From assembly GCA_019114985.1 (NCBI GenBank), contig DXEM01000019.1, positions 1 to 64,000 of the forward strand: a stretch of 64,000 nt of DNA, read 5' to 3'. The stretch comes from Candidatus Anaerostipes excrementavium (GTDB taxonomy: Bacteria > Bacillota > Clostridia > Lachnospirales > Lachnospiraceae). The notes below the pieces were generated by a model. That model worked only from the letters and a program-made list of their open reading frames with translations. It ran no database searches and had not been told where the DNA came from. The position numbers and the translations under genes were made by a program. The number at the start of each line of letters is the position of its first letter. Positions within the stretch are counted from its first letter, which is position 1. Below are positions 33,826-48,589 of this stretch, piece after piece.

Positions 33826-34002
33826 TGTCATCACGATGCAACTGCCGGAGTAAGAGAATACTGGATTGTTGATCCGGACAAAAACCGGATTCTTATTTAT
33901 AATTTCGAATCGGAAGATACCGGGGATTATACCTTTTCCGATACCGTAAAAGCCGGCATCTATGAAGATCTGGAGATTGATTTTCATACGATAGAACTTT
34001 AG
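33826..34002 (+). pseudogene. C-terminal remnant of a Uma2-family endonuclease gene
   Basis: In one plus-strand frame the DNA encodes AGVREYWIVDPDKNRILIYN, then a short Glu/Asp-rich strand region, and ends FHTIEL with a stop. This is the last 55 or so residues of a Uma2 (DUF820) protein. No start codon, ribosome binding site or N-terminal half is present. It begins right at the end of the CYTH gene. It is a decayed fragment, probably left by deletion. Confidence 0.7.
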
Positions 34003-34020
34003 AAGAACTCTTCTAACAAA

Positions 34021-34056
34021 AAATGTGTCAGACATTTCACTGCCTGACACATTTTT
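34021..34056. terminator. Bidirectional terminator, end of ATPase operon 1
   Basis: TGTGTCAG...CTGACACA forms the stem, with A/T runs on both sides. It lies directly after the atpC stop codon. Confidence 0.8.
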
Positions 34057-34463
34057 TATTTCTGTATCATTTTTTCCCGGACTAACGCTCGTTTTAAAGC
34101 CAGCTCTGCCCGCATAACATCGATCTCTGTTTCTTTGGCCTCCAAACGTTTTCTTGCCCGTTCTTTGGCTTTCTTTACTCTTTCCTGATCGATCTCTTCC
34201 GGCCATTCGGCTACTTCTGCCAAAATGCTCATGGCATCCGGCGTTATTTCCAAAAAACCATTCATCAAAGCGGCCTTTTTCTTCGTTCCATCCGGCTCTG
34301 TAATCGTCAGCACACCAGGGGCGACGATCATTGTCATTGGAATATGTTTCGGATAGACACCGATCTCACCTTCTGTCGTTGTCAGTTCTACCATTGCCGC
34401 AGTTCCTTCATAAAAGATTCGCTCCGGTGTGGTCACTTCCAACCGCATTCCTTCATCTGCCAT
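34056..34463 (-). CDS. atpC: F1-ATPase epsilon subunit, operon 1
   Basis: The 135-residue product has the N-terminal beta-sandwich (LEVTTPERIFYEG, GEIGVYPKHIPMT) and the C-terminal two-helix hairpin (about 90-135). Epsilon links the rotor to F1 and can inhibit hydrolysis. It is the last gene of operon 1 and lies eight bases behind atpD. Confidence 0.93.
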   Translation of the reverse strand: MADEGMRLEVTTPERIFYEGTAAMVELTTTEGEIGVYPKHIPMTMIVAPGVLTITEPDGTKKKAALMNGFLEITPDAMSILAEVAEWPEEIDQERVKKAKERARKRLEAKETEIDVMRAELALKRALVREKMIQK

Positions 34464-34471
34464 AGGATCAC

Positions 34472-36750
<2,279 letters not shown>

Positions 36751-36761
36751 GACGATTCACC

Positions 36762-38291
<1,530 letters not shown>

Positions 38292-38837
38292 CTATACTTG
38301 TATTTTCGACAAATGCTTCGCCATAGAATCCAGTTTTGTTCTCACAGAACTGTCCACAACCCGATCATCCATACTGAGGATTAATCCTCCGAGAATAGAC
38401 GCATCTGTCTGATAAGAAACATCCAGCTTCTGATAAGCAGATGCTTCCAATACCTTTCCTTCTATCTTTTTCTTCTGTTCCTGCGACAGCGGAAAGGCTG
38501 AGGTAACACTTAAGATACCGATTCCCTGCAGTTTCTTTAACTGCTCCAGGATATAATCAAAGATCTCCTCTAAGGCATCCCAGCGTCCCTTTTTGATTAT
38601 GATCATCAGGAAGCCCATCATATCATCCGATGCTTTGCCTCCTAAAATATTTTCTACGGTTTCCATCTTCTGTTTCTTTGTAATCTGCGGATGGCAGAGA
38701 AAGGCAATCAGCTCCTCATCCTGTTTCATGATTTCTTTCATTGCCATGACCTCTTCGGCAGCCTGTAAAAGCTTTCCTTCTTCTGCCTTCAGCGAAACAT
38801 AAGCATCCCCGTAGATCTTGCTTACTCTTGAAGCCAT
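38292..38837 (-). CDS. atpH: ATP synthase delta subunit, operon 1
   Basis: The 181-residue protein starts RVSKIYGDAYVSL and ends with the conserved KLDVSYQTDASILGGLILSM region. Delta joins F1 to the b stalk. It overlaps atpF by 16 bases. Confidence 0.92.
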   Translation of the reverse strand: MASRVSKIYGDAYVSLKAEEGKLLQAAEEVMAMKEIMKQDEELIAFLCHPQITKKQKMETVENILGGKASDDMMGFLMIIIKKGRWDALEEIFDYILEQLKKLQGIGILSVTSAFPLSQEQKKKIEGKVLEASAYQKLDVSYQTDASILGGLILSMDDRVVDSSVRTKLDSMAKHLSKIQV

Positions 38838-39343
38838 GTCTTATCACCCATTTCCTGCAAAGTCTCATCAACCAGCGTATTCTGCTCCTGGGCAGTAATC
38901 TTGTCGGAAATGATCTTACCGGCCATCATCACGGCCGTCTGAATGATCTCCTGTTTCATCTGGTCTTTGACCTTTGCCTTCTGAAGTTCTATCTCATGAT
39001 CCGCATTGGCAAGGATTCTCGCAGCTTCTTCCTTTGCGTCTGCAACAATCTCCTCCTGCCGCTTCAATGCCTTTTTTCTGGATGCCGCCAGGATCGCATC
39101 TGCTTCTTTTTCAATATTTTTTAATTTCTCTTCATATTCTGCTTTTAACTTCGCGGCTGCTTTCTGATCTGCCGCCGCCTGATCTAATTCTCCGGCAATC
39201 TTATTCTTACGATTCTCCAGCAACTTTCTGACTGGCTCAAATAAAAGATAAGAAAGAAGCCCGAACATGATAAATACCGCAATGGCCTGGAAAATCACAT
39301 CAAAGCCAAGCTGAATATCTAATCCAAATATTCTTCCGTCCAC
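38822..39343 (-). CDS. atpF: ATP synthase b subunit, operon 1
   Basis: The 173-residue protein has one N-terminal membrane helix (about 14-34) followed by a long charged helix rich in Ala, Lys and Glu (about 40-160). It is the peripheral stalk of Fo. Confidence 0.93.
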   Translation of the reverse strand: MDGRIFGLDIQLGFDVIFQAIAVFIMFGLLSYLLFEPVRKLLENRKNKIAGELDQAAADQKAAAKLKAEYEEKLKNIEKEADAILAASRKKALKRQEEIVADAKEEAARILANADHEIELQKAKVKDQMKQEIIQTAVMMAGKIISDKITAQEQNTLVDETLQEMGDKTWLQE

Positions 39344-39370
39344 GCCTTGGCCTCCCTTCGGCTATTTTTC

Positions 39371-39655
<285 letters not shown>

Positions 39656-39677
39656 TTATGTCTTAAATTTTTCCTGT

Positions 39678-40406
39678 TCAGGCATCTCTCTTGTCTGTTA
39701 TAAATGTCATCGTCAGCATTGCGAATACAAATGTCTGAATCGCCCCTGAAAACAGATCAAAATACATATGAAGAAATGCCGGTATTCCTAGCTTTGCAAA
39801 TATCGGAAGCAGCCCATACCAAAGCGCCATCATGATCGTTCCTGCCATAATATTTCCAAACAAACGCAGGGACATAGACAGCGGTGTTGCAAATTCTCCG
39901 ATCAAATTAATCGGAAACAAGATCGGTATCGGCTTAAAGAGATCCGTAAAAACCCCGAATCCGCTGGTCTTAAATGCGCTGAATTGAATCAGCACAAACG
40001 TAATCAGCGCCAGCGCCAGCGTTGTGCCGTAATCCGCCGTCGGCGGCCGCAGTCCAAACAAGCCTGACGTATTGCTGATAAAAATAAAGATCATGATCGT
40101 TCCGATATAATTTACAAACGGTCTCCAATGCCTGCCCATATTTCCCTGTACCAAATTGTCCAGGGTCTCTACCAAAAGCTCCACAAAATTCTGGACTCCT
40201 TCCGGTTTCTCACTGGCATTTAGAATCGCTCTTCTGGCTGCAAGTGCCAGGATCAAAATAAAGATCATTACGATCAATGTTGTTACATGTGTCGTCGTGA
40301 TCCACACCTGATGTCCAAAGAACTTCAGCGGTATCAGCCCGTGTACCATGAAATCCACATCATTTCCCGATGCGGCAGCAATCATGGGGGCTCCCATCAT
40401 TCCCAT
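39678..40406 (-). CDS. atpB: ATP synthase a subunit, operon 1
   Basis: The 242-residue membrane protein has about six helices and the essential Arg in SMSLRLFGNIMAG (about residue 180). NTSGLFGLRPPTAD and the C-terminal AIQTFVFAMLTMTFI are also typical. It forms the ion half-channels with the c ring. Confidence 0.95.
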   Translation of the reverse strand: MGMMGAPMIAAASGNDVDFMVHGLIPLKFFGHQVWITTTHVTTLIVMIFILILALAARRAILNASEKPEGVQNFVELLVETLDNLVQGNMGRHWRPFVNYIGTIMIFIFISNTSGLFGLRPPTADYGTTLALALITFVLIQFSAFKTSGFGVFTDLFKPIPILFPINLIGEFATPLSMSLRLFGNIMAGTIMMALWYGLLPIFAKLGIPAFLHMYFDLFSGAIQTFVFAMLTMTFITDKRDA

Positions 40407-40424
40407 AGCATTACCTCCTTTCTC

Positions 40425-40829
40425 TTAATCTTCCATAATTTTTCTCGTAATATACTGATGAATTGGCTTCTGCAAAAATGCAGCTGCCTTATTCCCCAAA
40501 AATCCAATGACAATACCGATAAAACAAGCAAAATCACCTTTTATCCCCAAAAGCAAAATCAAAAGCATCGCCAAATAACGGATAATGGAACATTTGACCA
40601 TATAGCGGCTTGCCTGATTGGTATCCATATGCACCGCTTTCTGGATGCTGACCATCATATGGATCAAAATTCCCGCCGCGGCTCCGGTTCCGGCTGCGAT
40701 ACCGAGCAGATACCATAAATTCCCTTTGGTTATTATCATGCCCAAAATCCCAAATACCACTCCGCACAAAATGATCCCGATCAGCAGATCCAGGAACATC
40801 TCGTCTATCTGCCGTAATTTATCCTTCAT
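40425..40829 (-). CDS. atpI: ATP synthase subunit I (AtpI-like)
   Basis: The 134-residue protein has four hydrophobic helices. It starts MKDKLRQIDEMFLDLLIG at the ATG at 40829, which has AGGAGG six bases upstream inside the end of the preceding gene. AtpI assists c-ring assembly and may carry Mg2+ or Na+ in some species. It is present only in front of operon 1. Confidence 0.8.
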   Translation of the reverse strand: MKDKLRQIDEMFLDLLIGIILCGVVFGILGMIITKGNLWYLLGIAAGTGAAAGILIHMMVSIQKAVHMDTNQASRYMVKCSIIRYLAMLLILLLGIKGDFACFIGIVIGFLGNKAAAFLQKPIHQYITRKIMED

Positions 40830-41052
40830 CTTCGCCCTCCTTGCTGTCATCATTCGCATGTTTTACCAGTGCGTAGACGCCTCGAAATCCGCCAAGGACA
40901 CCTAGAATCAGAAAAAAAAGGAAAAAGTGGGTCGAGAATGTACGGTCAATCCATAATCCTGCGAACATACACAAGAATATGGAGGTCAGCATCGTAATTC
41001 CAAGCTGTGTGATCAGGGAAAGCATCCGAAAGATCGATCCGTATTTTTTCAT
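40819..41052 (-). CDS. atpZ: AtpZ-family small membrane protein
   Basis: The 77-residue protein has two membrane helices and begins MKKYGSIFRMLSLITQLGITML. It has the family pattern GLWIDRTFST and LGVLGGFRGVYALVK. I chose the ATG at 41052 (AAGGAGG seven bases upstream) over the GTG/ATG further up. AtpZ proteins are linked to ATP synthase assembly or Mg2+/Ca2+ transport. It is the first gene of operon 1 and overlaps atpI. Confidence 0.85.
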   Translation of the reverse strand: MKKYGSIFRMLSLITQLGITMLTSIFLCMFAGLWIDRTFSTHFFLFFLILGVLGGFRGVYALVKHANDDSKEGEDEG

Positions 41053-41137
41053 GAGTCCCTCCTTGCCGTCTCTCGTCATTTCGGTCATTATAACATTTCC
41101 TTCCTGTCATCACCACCACATTTCCGTTCTTTTGTAT

Positions 41138-41165
41138 AGTTTACCATAAAACCCAAACATTTCAA
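41138..41165 (-). promoter_or_regulatory. Possible promoter of ATPase operon 1
   Basis: On the minus strand TTGAAA is followed after 16 bases by TAAACT, about 85 bp upstream of atpZ and downstream of the operon 2 terminator. The -10 is only a partial match. Confidence 0.45.
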
Positions 41166-41193
41166 ACACATTATTGGTCAAAATCCACAATAC

Positions 41194-41243
41194 AAAAAGA
41201 ACCTATGAAAATCAGATGATTTCTCCTGATCTCCATAGGTTCC
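41194..41243 (-). terminator. Terminator between the two ATPase operons
   Basis: On the minus strand GGAACCTATG...GATCAG...CTGAT...CATAGGTTC is followed by TTTTTG. It ends operon 2 right after its atpC. Confidence 0.8.
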
Positions 41244-41255
41244 TGCTTTTCTTAT

Positions 41256-41669
41256 TTATTTTTTTGTATATTTGGATGTGACTTTCAGCCTTGCCATGGC
41301 TCTGGACAATGCAGCCTGCGTATGATAATACTGCAGCCGGCTTTGTTTCTGCCGCAGGCGTTCTTCAGCCCGTTCTTTTGCTTCCCGTGCTCGGATAATA
41401 TCTACATCTTCCGGCCGTTCTACCGTATCGACTGCAATGACAACAAAGTCTCTTGTAATATCCGCAAAGCCTTCTCCAACAACAGCGGCATGCCATTCTC
41501 CATTGACTTTGAACCGCAGTTCTCCGGCTACCACCGCCGTTACCGTATCTTCATGGTTGGCAAGAACGCCGTATAATCCGTCCACCGCCGGAAAAATAAC
41601 CTGTTCACAGGCTCCGCTGTAAAATTTCTTGTCGCTTGCAATAATCTCAAAATAAAAGGTTTCTGCCAT
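41256..41669 (-). CDS. atpC: F1-ATPase epsilon subunit, operon 2
   Basis: The 137-residue protein has the epsilon layout with FFEIIASDKKFYSGACEQVIFP, then DGLYGVLANHEDTV, and a helical C-terminus. It differs widely from the operon 1 copy. Its start codon lies one base from the atpD stop. Confidence 0.9.
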   Translation of the reverse strand: MAETFYFEIIASDKKFYSGACEQVIFPAVDGLYGVLANHEDTVTAVVAGELRFKVNGEWHAAVVGEGFADITRDFVVIAVDTVERPEDVDIIRAREAKERAEERLRQKQSRLQYYHTQAALSRAMARLKVTSKYTKK

Positions 41670-41670
41670 A

Positions 41671-43972
<2,302 letters not shown>

Positions 43973-45472
43973 CTACTTCTTATATTCTAAAATTCCCTGC
44001 TCGATTTCCTTCGCCAGCTCATCCGTCAGGACTTTCTTTTCATCGATCTCTTTTAAGATTTCCGGATGTTTCCGTTCAAAATAAGCCACCATATCCTCAG
44101 TCTCCCTGCGAAGTTCCTTGATTGGTATATCATTCAGCATCTTGTGGGATGCCGCATAGAGCAAAACAATCTGCTTATGAAGCGGCATCGGCTGATACAG
44201 CGGCTGCTTCAGCAGCTCAATCAAATGGGTTCCGTGATTCAAAGTATTTTTCGTGCTTTCATCCAGATCGGAGCTAAACTGAGTAAAGACTTCAAGCTCC
44301 CGATACTGTGCCAAATCGATTCTTAAGTTTCCTGCAACCTTTTTCATGATCTTTGTTTGTGCCGCCCCGCCGACACGAGATACGGAAAGACCAACGTTGA
44401 CTGCCGGACGAACGCCTGAGAAGAATAACTCGCTTTCCAAAAAGATCTGTCCATCAGTGATGGAGATCACATTGGTCGGAATATACGCAGATACATCTCC
44501 TGCCTGAGTCTCGATAATCGGCAGTGCCGTGATGGATCCCCCGCCGTGAGCCTCATCCAGCCTGCAGGAACGCTCCAGCAGTCTGGAATGAAGGTAAAAT
44601 ACATCTCCCGGGTACGCTTCACGTCCAGGCGGTCTTTCCAACAGAAGAGAAATTGCACGGTATGCCACAGCATGTTTGCTCAAGTCATCGTAAACAATCA
44701 ATACGTCTTTTCCCTGACTCATAAAATATTCTGCGATCGCTGTGCCGGAATAAGGGGCAATATACTGCTGGGACGCCAGATCACTGGCTGATGCAGATAC
44801 AACGATGGAATATTCCATTGCGCCGTGTTTCTTCAAGTTCGTAACGATCTGTGAGACTGTGGAAGCTTTCTGACCAATTGCGACATAGATGCAGATAACA
44901 TCCTTTCCTTTCTGGTTCAGGATCGTATCTACCGCAATGGATGTCTTTCCTGTCTGACGATCTCCGATAATCAATTCTCTCTGTCCTTTTCCAATCGGGA
45001 ACATAGAATCAATTGCCAAGATTCCTGTCTGCAGCGGCTGATCAACCGATTTTCTTGCGATAACTCCCGCTGCCTCATGCTCGATCGGGCGGCGTTCTTC
45101 CGCCTGAATTTCACCTTTTCCGTCAATCGGTTCCCCGATGGCGTTGACAACTCGTCCAATCATGCCATTCCCTACCGGAATGTCAGCCTGCACGCCGGTT
45201 CTTTTCACTTTTGAACCTTCCATCAAACCATGATCAGAGCCGAGCAAAACGACCCCGATGCAGTTTCTCTCCACATTCATGACTAACCCATGGACGCCGG
45301 TCTCAAAGGTTACCAATTCTCCGTACATTGCCTGATCCATCCCATACACGGTGACGATGCCATCCGCAATCTGGATGATCCTGCCTTCTTCTTTTACTTC
45401 CGTCTTATGATCATAATTCTCTATTTGATCCTTCAAAACAGATACCACTGTTTCCGGATTAATACTGCTCAC
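43973..45472 (-). CDS. atpA: F1-ATPase alpha subunit, operon 2
   Basis: The product is 499 residues, started here at the GTG at 45472 ([17 protein letters not shown]), because GGAGGTG lies eight bases upstream. The ORF-track start at 45493 lies inside atpH. It has [16 protein letters not shown] and [20 protein letters not shown]. The complete sequence suggests a working subunit. Confidence 0.96.
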   Translation of the reverse strand: MSSINPETVVSVLKDQIENYDHKTEVKEEGRIIQIADGIVTVYGMDQAMYGELVTFETGVHGLVMNVERNCIGVVLLGSDHGLMEGSKVKRTGVQADIPVGNGMIGRVVNAIGEPIDGKGEIQAEERRPIEHEAAGVIARKSVDQPLQTGILAIDSMFPIGKGQRELIIGDRQTGKTSIAVDTILNQKGKDVICIYVAIGQKASTVSQIVTNLKKHGAMEYSIVVSASASDLASQQYIAPYSGTAIAEYFMSQGKDVLIVYDDLSKHAVAYRAISLLLERPPGREAYPGDVFYLHSRLLERSCRLDEAHGGGSITALPIIETQAGDVSAYIPTNVISITDGQIFLESELFFSGVRPAVNVGLSVSRVGGAAQTKIMKKVAGNLRIDLAQYRELEVFTQFSSDLDESTKNTLNHGTHLIELLKQPLYQPMPLHKQIVLLYAASHKMLNDIPIKELRRETEDMVAYFERKHPEILKEIDEKKVLTDELAKEIEQGILEYKK

Positions 45473-45479
45473 CTGATCT

Positions 45480-45983
45480 TCACCTCCATGCAAGATTCTG
45501 CGTCATCATTTCCAGTTTTCCTTTTAGGCTTCGATCCATAACCCGGTCGCCCACCTTCAAAATGAATCCGCCAATCAAAGACGCGTCCTCTTTTAGTTCC
45601 AATATTACATCTTCCGCCTGATATTCTTTCTTCAAATATTCCCTGATACGGGAAATCTGCGCTTCCTGCGGCTTTGTCACATAAGTCAAAGTCCCGGCAA
45701 GAATTTTATTCTTTCTGCGCATCTGCTGGTCATAATATAGAAATGCTTCTTCCAAACATTCTGCGTCATCATTGCGGCAGATAACTTTTAGGAAGCTGCT
45801 CACAGACTCTGAAAAAATCCGGTCAATAACCCTTTCTTTTTCCTGAAAGGAAATCGTTGGGTTCCTGAGCGCATCTTTCAGTTCTGGGCTTTCCCTCAGA
45901 ATCTTTCTTGCATCTTCTATCTCTTTTTCAGACAAATCAAGCTCAAAAAGAGCTTGTCCATAGGACATTGAAATCATCCTCAT
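45480..45983 (-). CDS. atpH: ATP synthase delta subunit, operon 2
   Basis: The roughly 167-residue protein has [20 protein letters not shown] near its start and ends with [20 protein letters not shown]. The ATG at 45983 is preferred over the GTG at 45992. Both overlap or abut the atpF stop. Confidence 0.9.
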   Translation of the reverse strand: MRMISMSYGQALFELDLSEKEIEDARKILRESPELKDALRNPTISFQEKERVIDRIFSESVSSFLKVICRNDDAECLEEAFLYYDQQMRRKNKILAGTLTYVTKPQEAQISRIREYLKKEYQAEDVILELKEDASLIGGFILKVGDRVMDRSLKGKLEMMTQNLAWR

Positions 45984-45984
45984 A

Positions 45985-46467
45985 TCAGACACCTGCCTCT
46001 TTTAGGAAATCATCTAAGATCTTTTCATTTTCTTCGCTTCCCGTTTCTTTTTCAACGACTTTCGCAGCAGCCATCAGAGCGATTCCCGCGATCTCTGACT
46101 GCAGTCCGGCGATTGCCTGCTGTTTCTCTGCTTCGATATCTTTCTGGGCATTCTGTCTGATCTGCGCTGCCTCTTCGTTCGCCTTCTTTACCTTTTCCTG
46201 GTACTCATTCTTCGCCCGTTCCCTGGCGTCCGAAATGATCTGTCCGGCCTCATCCTTTGCCTTACGCAGTGATTCTTCATACTCGGACTTTATCTGAGCT
46301 GCCTCCTCTTTCGCCGCCTTGGCATCCATCAGATCTTTTGAGATCATCTCTTTGCGCTTCTCCATAATAGCAGCAACCGGACCGAATAAAAACTTCCTTA
46401 ACAATAGATAAAATACGACGATATTAACGATTGGCCAGATAATGCCCCAATCCAGTTTTAGAAACAT
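45985..46467 (-). CDS. atpF: ATP synthase b subunit, operon 2
   Basis: The 160-residue protein has one membrane helix (about 7-27) and a long charged helix with many KAKDEA-type heptads, ending DDFLKEAGV. It is the peripheral stalk of the second enzyme. Confidence 0.93.
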   Translation of the reverse strand: MFLKLDWGIIWPIVNIVVFYLLLRKFLFGPVAAIMEKRKEMISKDLMDAKAAKEEAAQIKSEYEESLRKAKDEAGQIISDARERAKNEYQEKVKKANEEAAQIRQNAQKDIEAEKQQAIAGLQSEIAGIALMAAAKVVEKETGSEENEKILDDFLKEAGV

Positions 46468-46485
46468 ATCTTACCGCCTCCTGTT

Positions 46486-46698
46486 TTATTTCAGAACGAT
46501 CAATAAAATCGCAACGACCAAACCATAGATTGCTGTTGACTCTGCAAGAGCACATCCAAGCAATAATGTCTTATTAATGTTTCCAGCTTCCTCCGGCTGT
46601 CTTGCAATGGCATTCAATGCTCCGTTTGTTGCAATACCGATACCGATTCCTGCTCCTAAACCTGTCAAAACTGCAATTCCTGCTCCTAATAATCCCAT
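46486..46698 (-). CDS. atpE: ATP synthase c subunit, operon 2, lacking the Na+-site Gln
   Basis: The 70-residue hairpin has GLGAGIGIGIATNGALNA in helix 1, the polar loop ARQPEE, and LLGCALAESTAIYGLV in helix 2. The ion-binding Glu is Glu53, followed by Ser54, Thr55 and Tyr58. The position of Gln31 in operon 1 is occupied by Ile20. Loss of the Gln with hydrophobic surroundings points to H+ coupling. The kept Ser-Thr pair leaves some doubt. It also lacks the N-terminal extension seen in operon 1. Confidence 0.95.
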   Translation of the reverse strand: MGLLGAGIAVLTGLGAGIGIGIATNGALNAIARQPEEAGNINKTLLLGCALAESTAIYGLVVAILLIVLK

Positions 46699-46716
46699 AA
46701 TCTTATTCTCCTTTTC

Positions 46717-47400
46717 TTACTCAATTGATTCATTGATAAACAATGACGTTAGTAAAACAAAAACATATGCCTGAAGCAAACCGTCAAAAAAATCAAAATA
46801 ACAGCTAAACGGCAGCGGCACGATTGCCGGAGCTGCGAATGTAATCAATTCCATCAGGACAAATCCGCCTAGAATATTTCCAAAAAGCCTCATACACAGA
46901 GACAGCGGTCTTGTCACCAGTTCCAGGATGTTGATCGGAACCATCATCGGCATTGGCTCAGCATAGCTGAAAAAATAGCCTTTCAGTCCCTTCTCCCTGA
47001 TCCCGGCAAAGACGATCAAAAATAAACTGATCAATGCGAGTCCTGCGGTTACATTCAAATCTTTTGTCGGCGGCGCAACCCTGAAAAATCCCGAAATGTT
47101 GGAACAAGCCAAATAAATTAACACGGTTCCGAGAAAAGGGATGTACCTTTTACCTTTTTCTCCCAGAAGATCTCCGATGAACCCATATATAAATCCTACC
47201 AAGGCTTCTACATAGATCTGCGGACCTTCCGGAACGACTTTCAGGTTCCTTACAAATATGATGCAAAGCACAACAACGATTGCCATGATGCCCCATGTAA
47301 TCACGGTTGATTCCGGTACCGGTATCCCGCCTGCAATCGGAATCACAAAGCTGGTCTTAAGCTGCAGCGCTTCCATCAGCTTATCTGCCAATGAACCCAT
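46717..47400 (-). CDS. atpB: ATP synthase a subunit, operon 2
   Basis: The 227-residue protein has about five or six helices and the essential Arg in PLSLCMRLFGNILGG (about residue 170). The segments LVGFIYGFIGDLLGEKGKRY and CSNISGFFRVAPPTKD are typical. It starts the operon, with no atpI or atpZ ahead. GAAGGTGAG precedes the ATG. Confidence 0.95.
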   Translation of the reverse strand: MGSLADKLMEALQLKTSFVIPIAGGIPVPESTVITWGIMAIVVVLCIIFVRNLKVVPEGPQIYVEALVGFIYGFIGDLLGEKGKRYIPFLGTVLIYLACSNISGFFRVAPPTKDLNVTAGLALISLFLIVFAGIREKGLKGYFFSYAEPMPMMVPINILELVTRPLSLCMRLFGNILGGFVLMELITFAAPAIVPLPFSCYFDFFDGLLQAYVFVLLTSLFINESIE

Positions 47401-47464
47401 CTTCTCACCTTCTTTATCCTGAGATTTAAACTATATCTAAGATACAGTTTTACTTAAAACAAGA

Positions 47465-47483
47465 GGGCATTTACACTATGCCC
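47465..47483 (-). promoter_or_regulatory. Hairpin in the leader of ATPase operon 2
   Basis: On the minus strand GGGCAT-AGTGTAA-ATGCCC is followed by TCTTGTTTT. It lies between the promoter and atpB and could attenuate transcription or stabilise the mRNA. Confidence 0.4.
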
Positions 47484-47515
47484 TTAAAGCTTGTAAACAC
47501 CCTTGTCTTTGGTTC

Positions 47516-47544
47516 ATTTTATGCCTCCTTTTTTTATTTGTCAA
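47516..47544 (-). promoter_or_regulatory. Promoter of ATPase operon 2
   Basis: On the minus strand a consensus TTGACA is followed after exactly 17 bases by TAAAAT, about 115 bp before atpB. Confidence 0.8.
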
Positions 47545-47612
47545 TCCTTTTTCTGTTAAATTTCCGTATATTTTTTATTGATTTTGCACAAAATGACTGT
47601 TTATTTTTTAGT

Positions 47613-47648
47613 AAAAATGCCAGATTGCTTCTCTGCAATCCGGCATCT
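47613..47648 (-). terminator. Terminator downstream of rpiB
   Basis: On the minus strand ATGCCGGATTGC-AGAGA-GCAATCTGGCAT is followed by TTTTAC. It separates the sua5-rpiB unit from the ATPase operons. Confidence 0.85.
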
Positions 47649-47688
47649 GATCGGTCTGTCATCTCATTGATTCAAGTGATTAGAATCC

Positions 47689-48576
47689 TTAATCTTCACT
47701 CTCAATCATCTGAATCCTTCGAATATGTCTCTCATCATTTGAGAACTTTGTCTCCAAAAATGTATCTACGATATCAAGGGCAAGACCTTCTCCGGTCACA
47801 CGTGCGCCCATCGCCAAAATATTCGCATCGTTGTGCTCTCTTGTTGCTTTGGCACTGAAAGTATCTCCACACAATGCCGCCCGGATTCCCGGTATCTTAT
47901 TGGCTGTAATGGAAATTCCGATTCCTGTTCCGCAGATCAGGATTCCCTGCTTGACCTCCCCTTTCTTGATACCTTTTGCTACTGCTTTCGCATAGATTGG
48001 ATAATCACAAGATTCTTCGGAATAGCATCCATAATCTTTCACTGCATATCCTTTTTCTTCCAAATGTTTGATCACCGCTTGTTTTAAAGCAAAACCTCCA
48101 TGATCGCTTCCAATACCTATCATCTGATTTCCTCCTAACCTTTCTTGCCATATTTTCTGAACCAACCTGGTAATCTGCATGAAGCAGCGTTCATAGTCTT
48201 CGTCTTCCATGCCATATGGATCGATGACTGCGCCGGCAACTCGGGCATACTCATTGATGGTCGCCACCTCTTTGTATCCGTGATATTCTTCCAGAACTTT
48301 TGCTTTCTGCTCCTCCGTCATGGTAAGGATCAAATCACTTTCCTCCACATCTTCCTGCAGGAGCTGGCGGGAATGATAATCCAAAATCTCGATTCCGCTG
48401 TCTCTTACCATTGACGCTGCTTTCGCGTGTACAGGCTCCGGAAAAAGCACGATCAGCCCTCTCGAAATAACTTCGATATCCTTTTGGTGCGCTTCCTTCA
48501 GATATTGCCTAAGCACCGATTCCGCAATAAAACTTCGGCAGGTATTGTTGGTGCTTACCATTATAATCTTTCTCAA
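47689..48576 (-). CDS. LMW-phosphatase-like domain fused to ribose 5-phosphate isomerase B
   Basis: One ORF encodes two domains. Residues 1-148 match low-molecular-weight protein phosphatases (YwlE-like), but the signature reads VSTNNTCRS where active enzymes have VCTGNTCRS. The nucleophilic Cys is thus Ser. The distal Asp-Pro loop is present (VIDPYG). Residues 152-295 are a full RpiB with IGIGSDHGG, GILICGTGIG and CGDTFSAKATREHND. RpiB interconverts ribose 5-phosphate and ribulose 5-phosphate. Inside the ORF, TTAGGAGG stands five bases before the ATG at 48123, so free RpiB of 144 residues is probably also made. The order sua5, ywlE-like, rpiB, atp resembles Bacillus. Confidence 0.88.
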   Translation of the reverse strand: MRKIIMVSTNNTCRSFIAESVLRQYLKEAHQKDIEVISRGLIVLFPEPVHAKAASMVRDSGIEILDYHSRQLLQEDVEESDLILTMTEEQKAKVLEEYHGYKEVATINEYARVAGAVIDPYGMEDEDYERCFMQITRLVQKIWQERLGGNQMIGIGSDHGGFALKQAVIKHLEEKGYAVKDYGCYSEESCDYPIYAKAVAKGIKKGEVKQGILICGTGIGISITANKIPGIRAALCGDTFSAKATREHNDANILAMGARVTGEGLALDIVDTFLETKFSNDERHIRRIQMIESED

Positions 48577-48589
48577 AATATTCTCCTTT

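Noticed and set aside
47476-47517. Possible 13-codon leader peptide (MNQRQGCLQALRA) with a strong GGAGG before atpB of operon 2
   Set aside because: The ATG overlaps the -10 and the GGAGG lies in the promoter spacer, so neither would be in the transcript from the near-consensus promoter.
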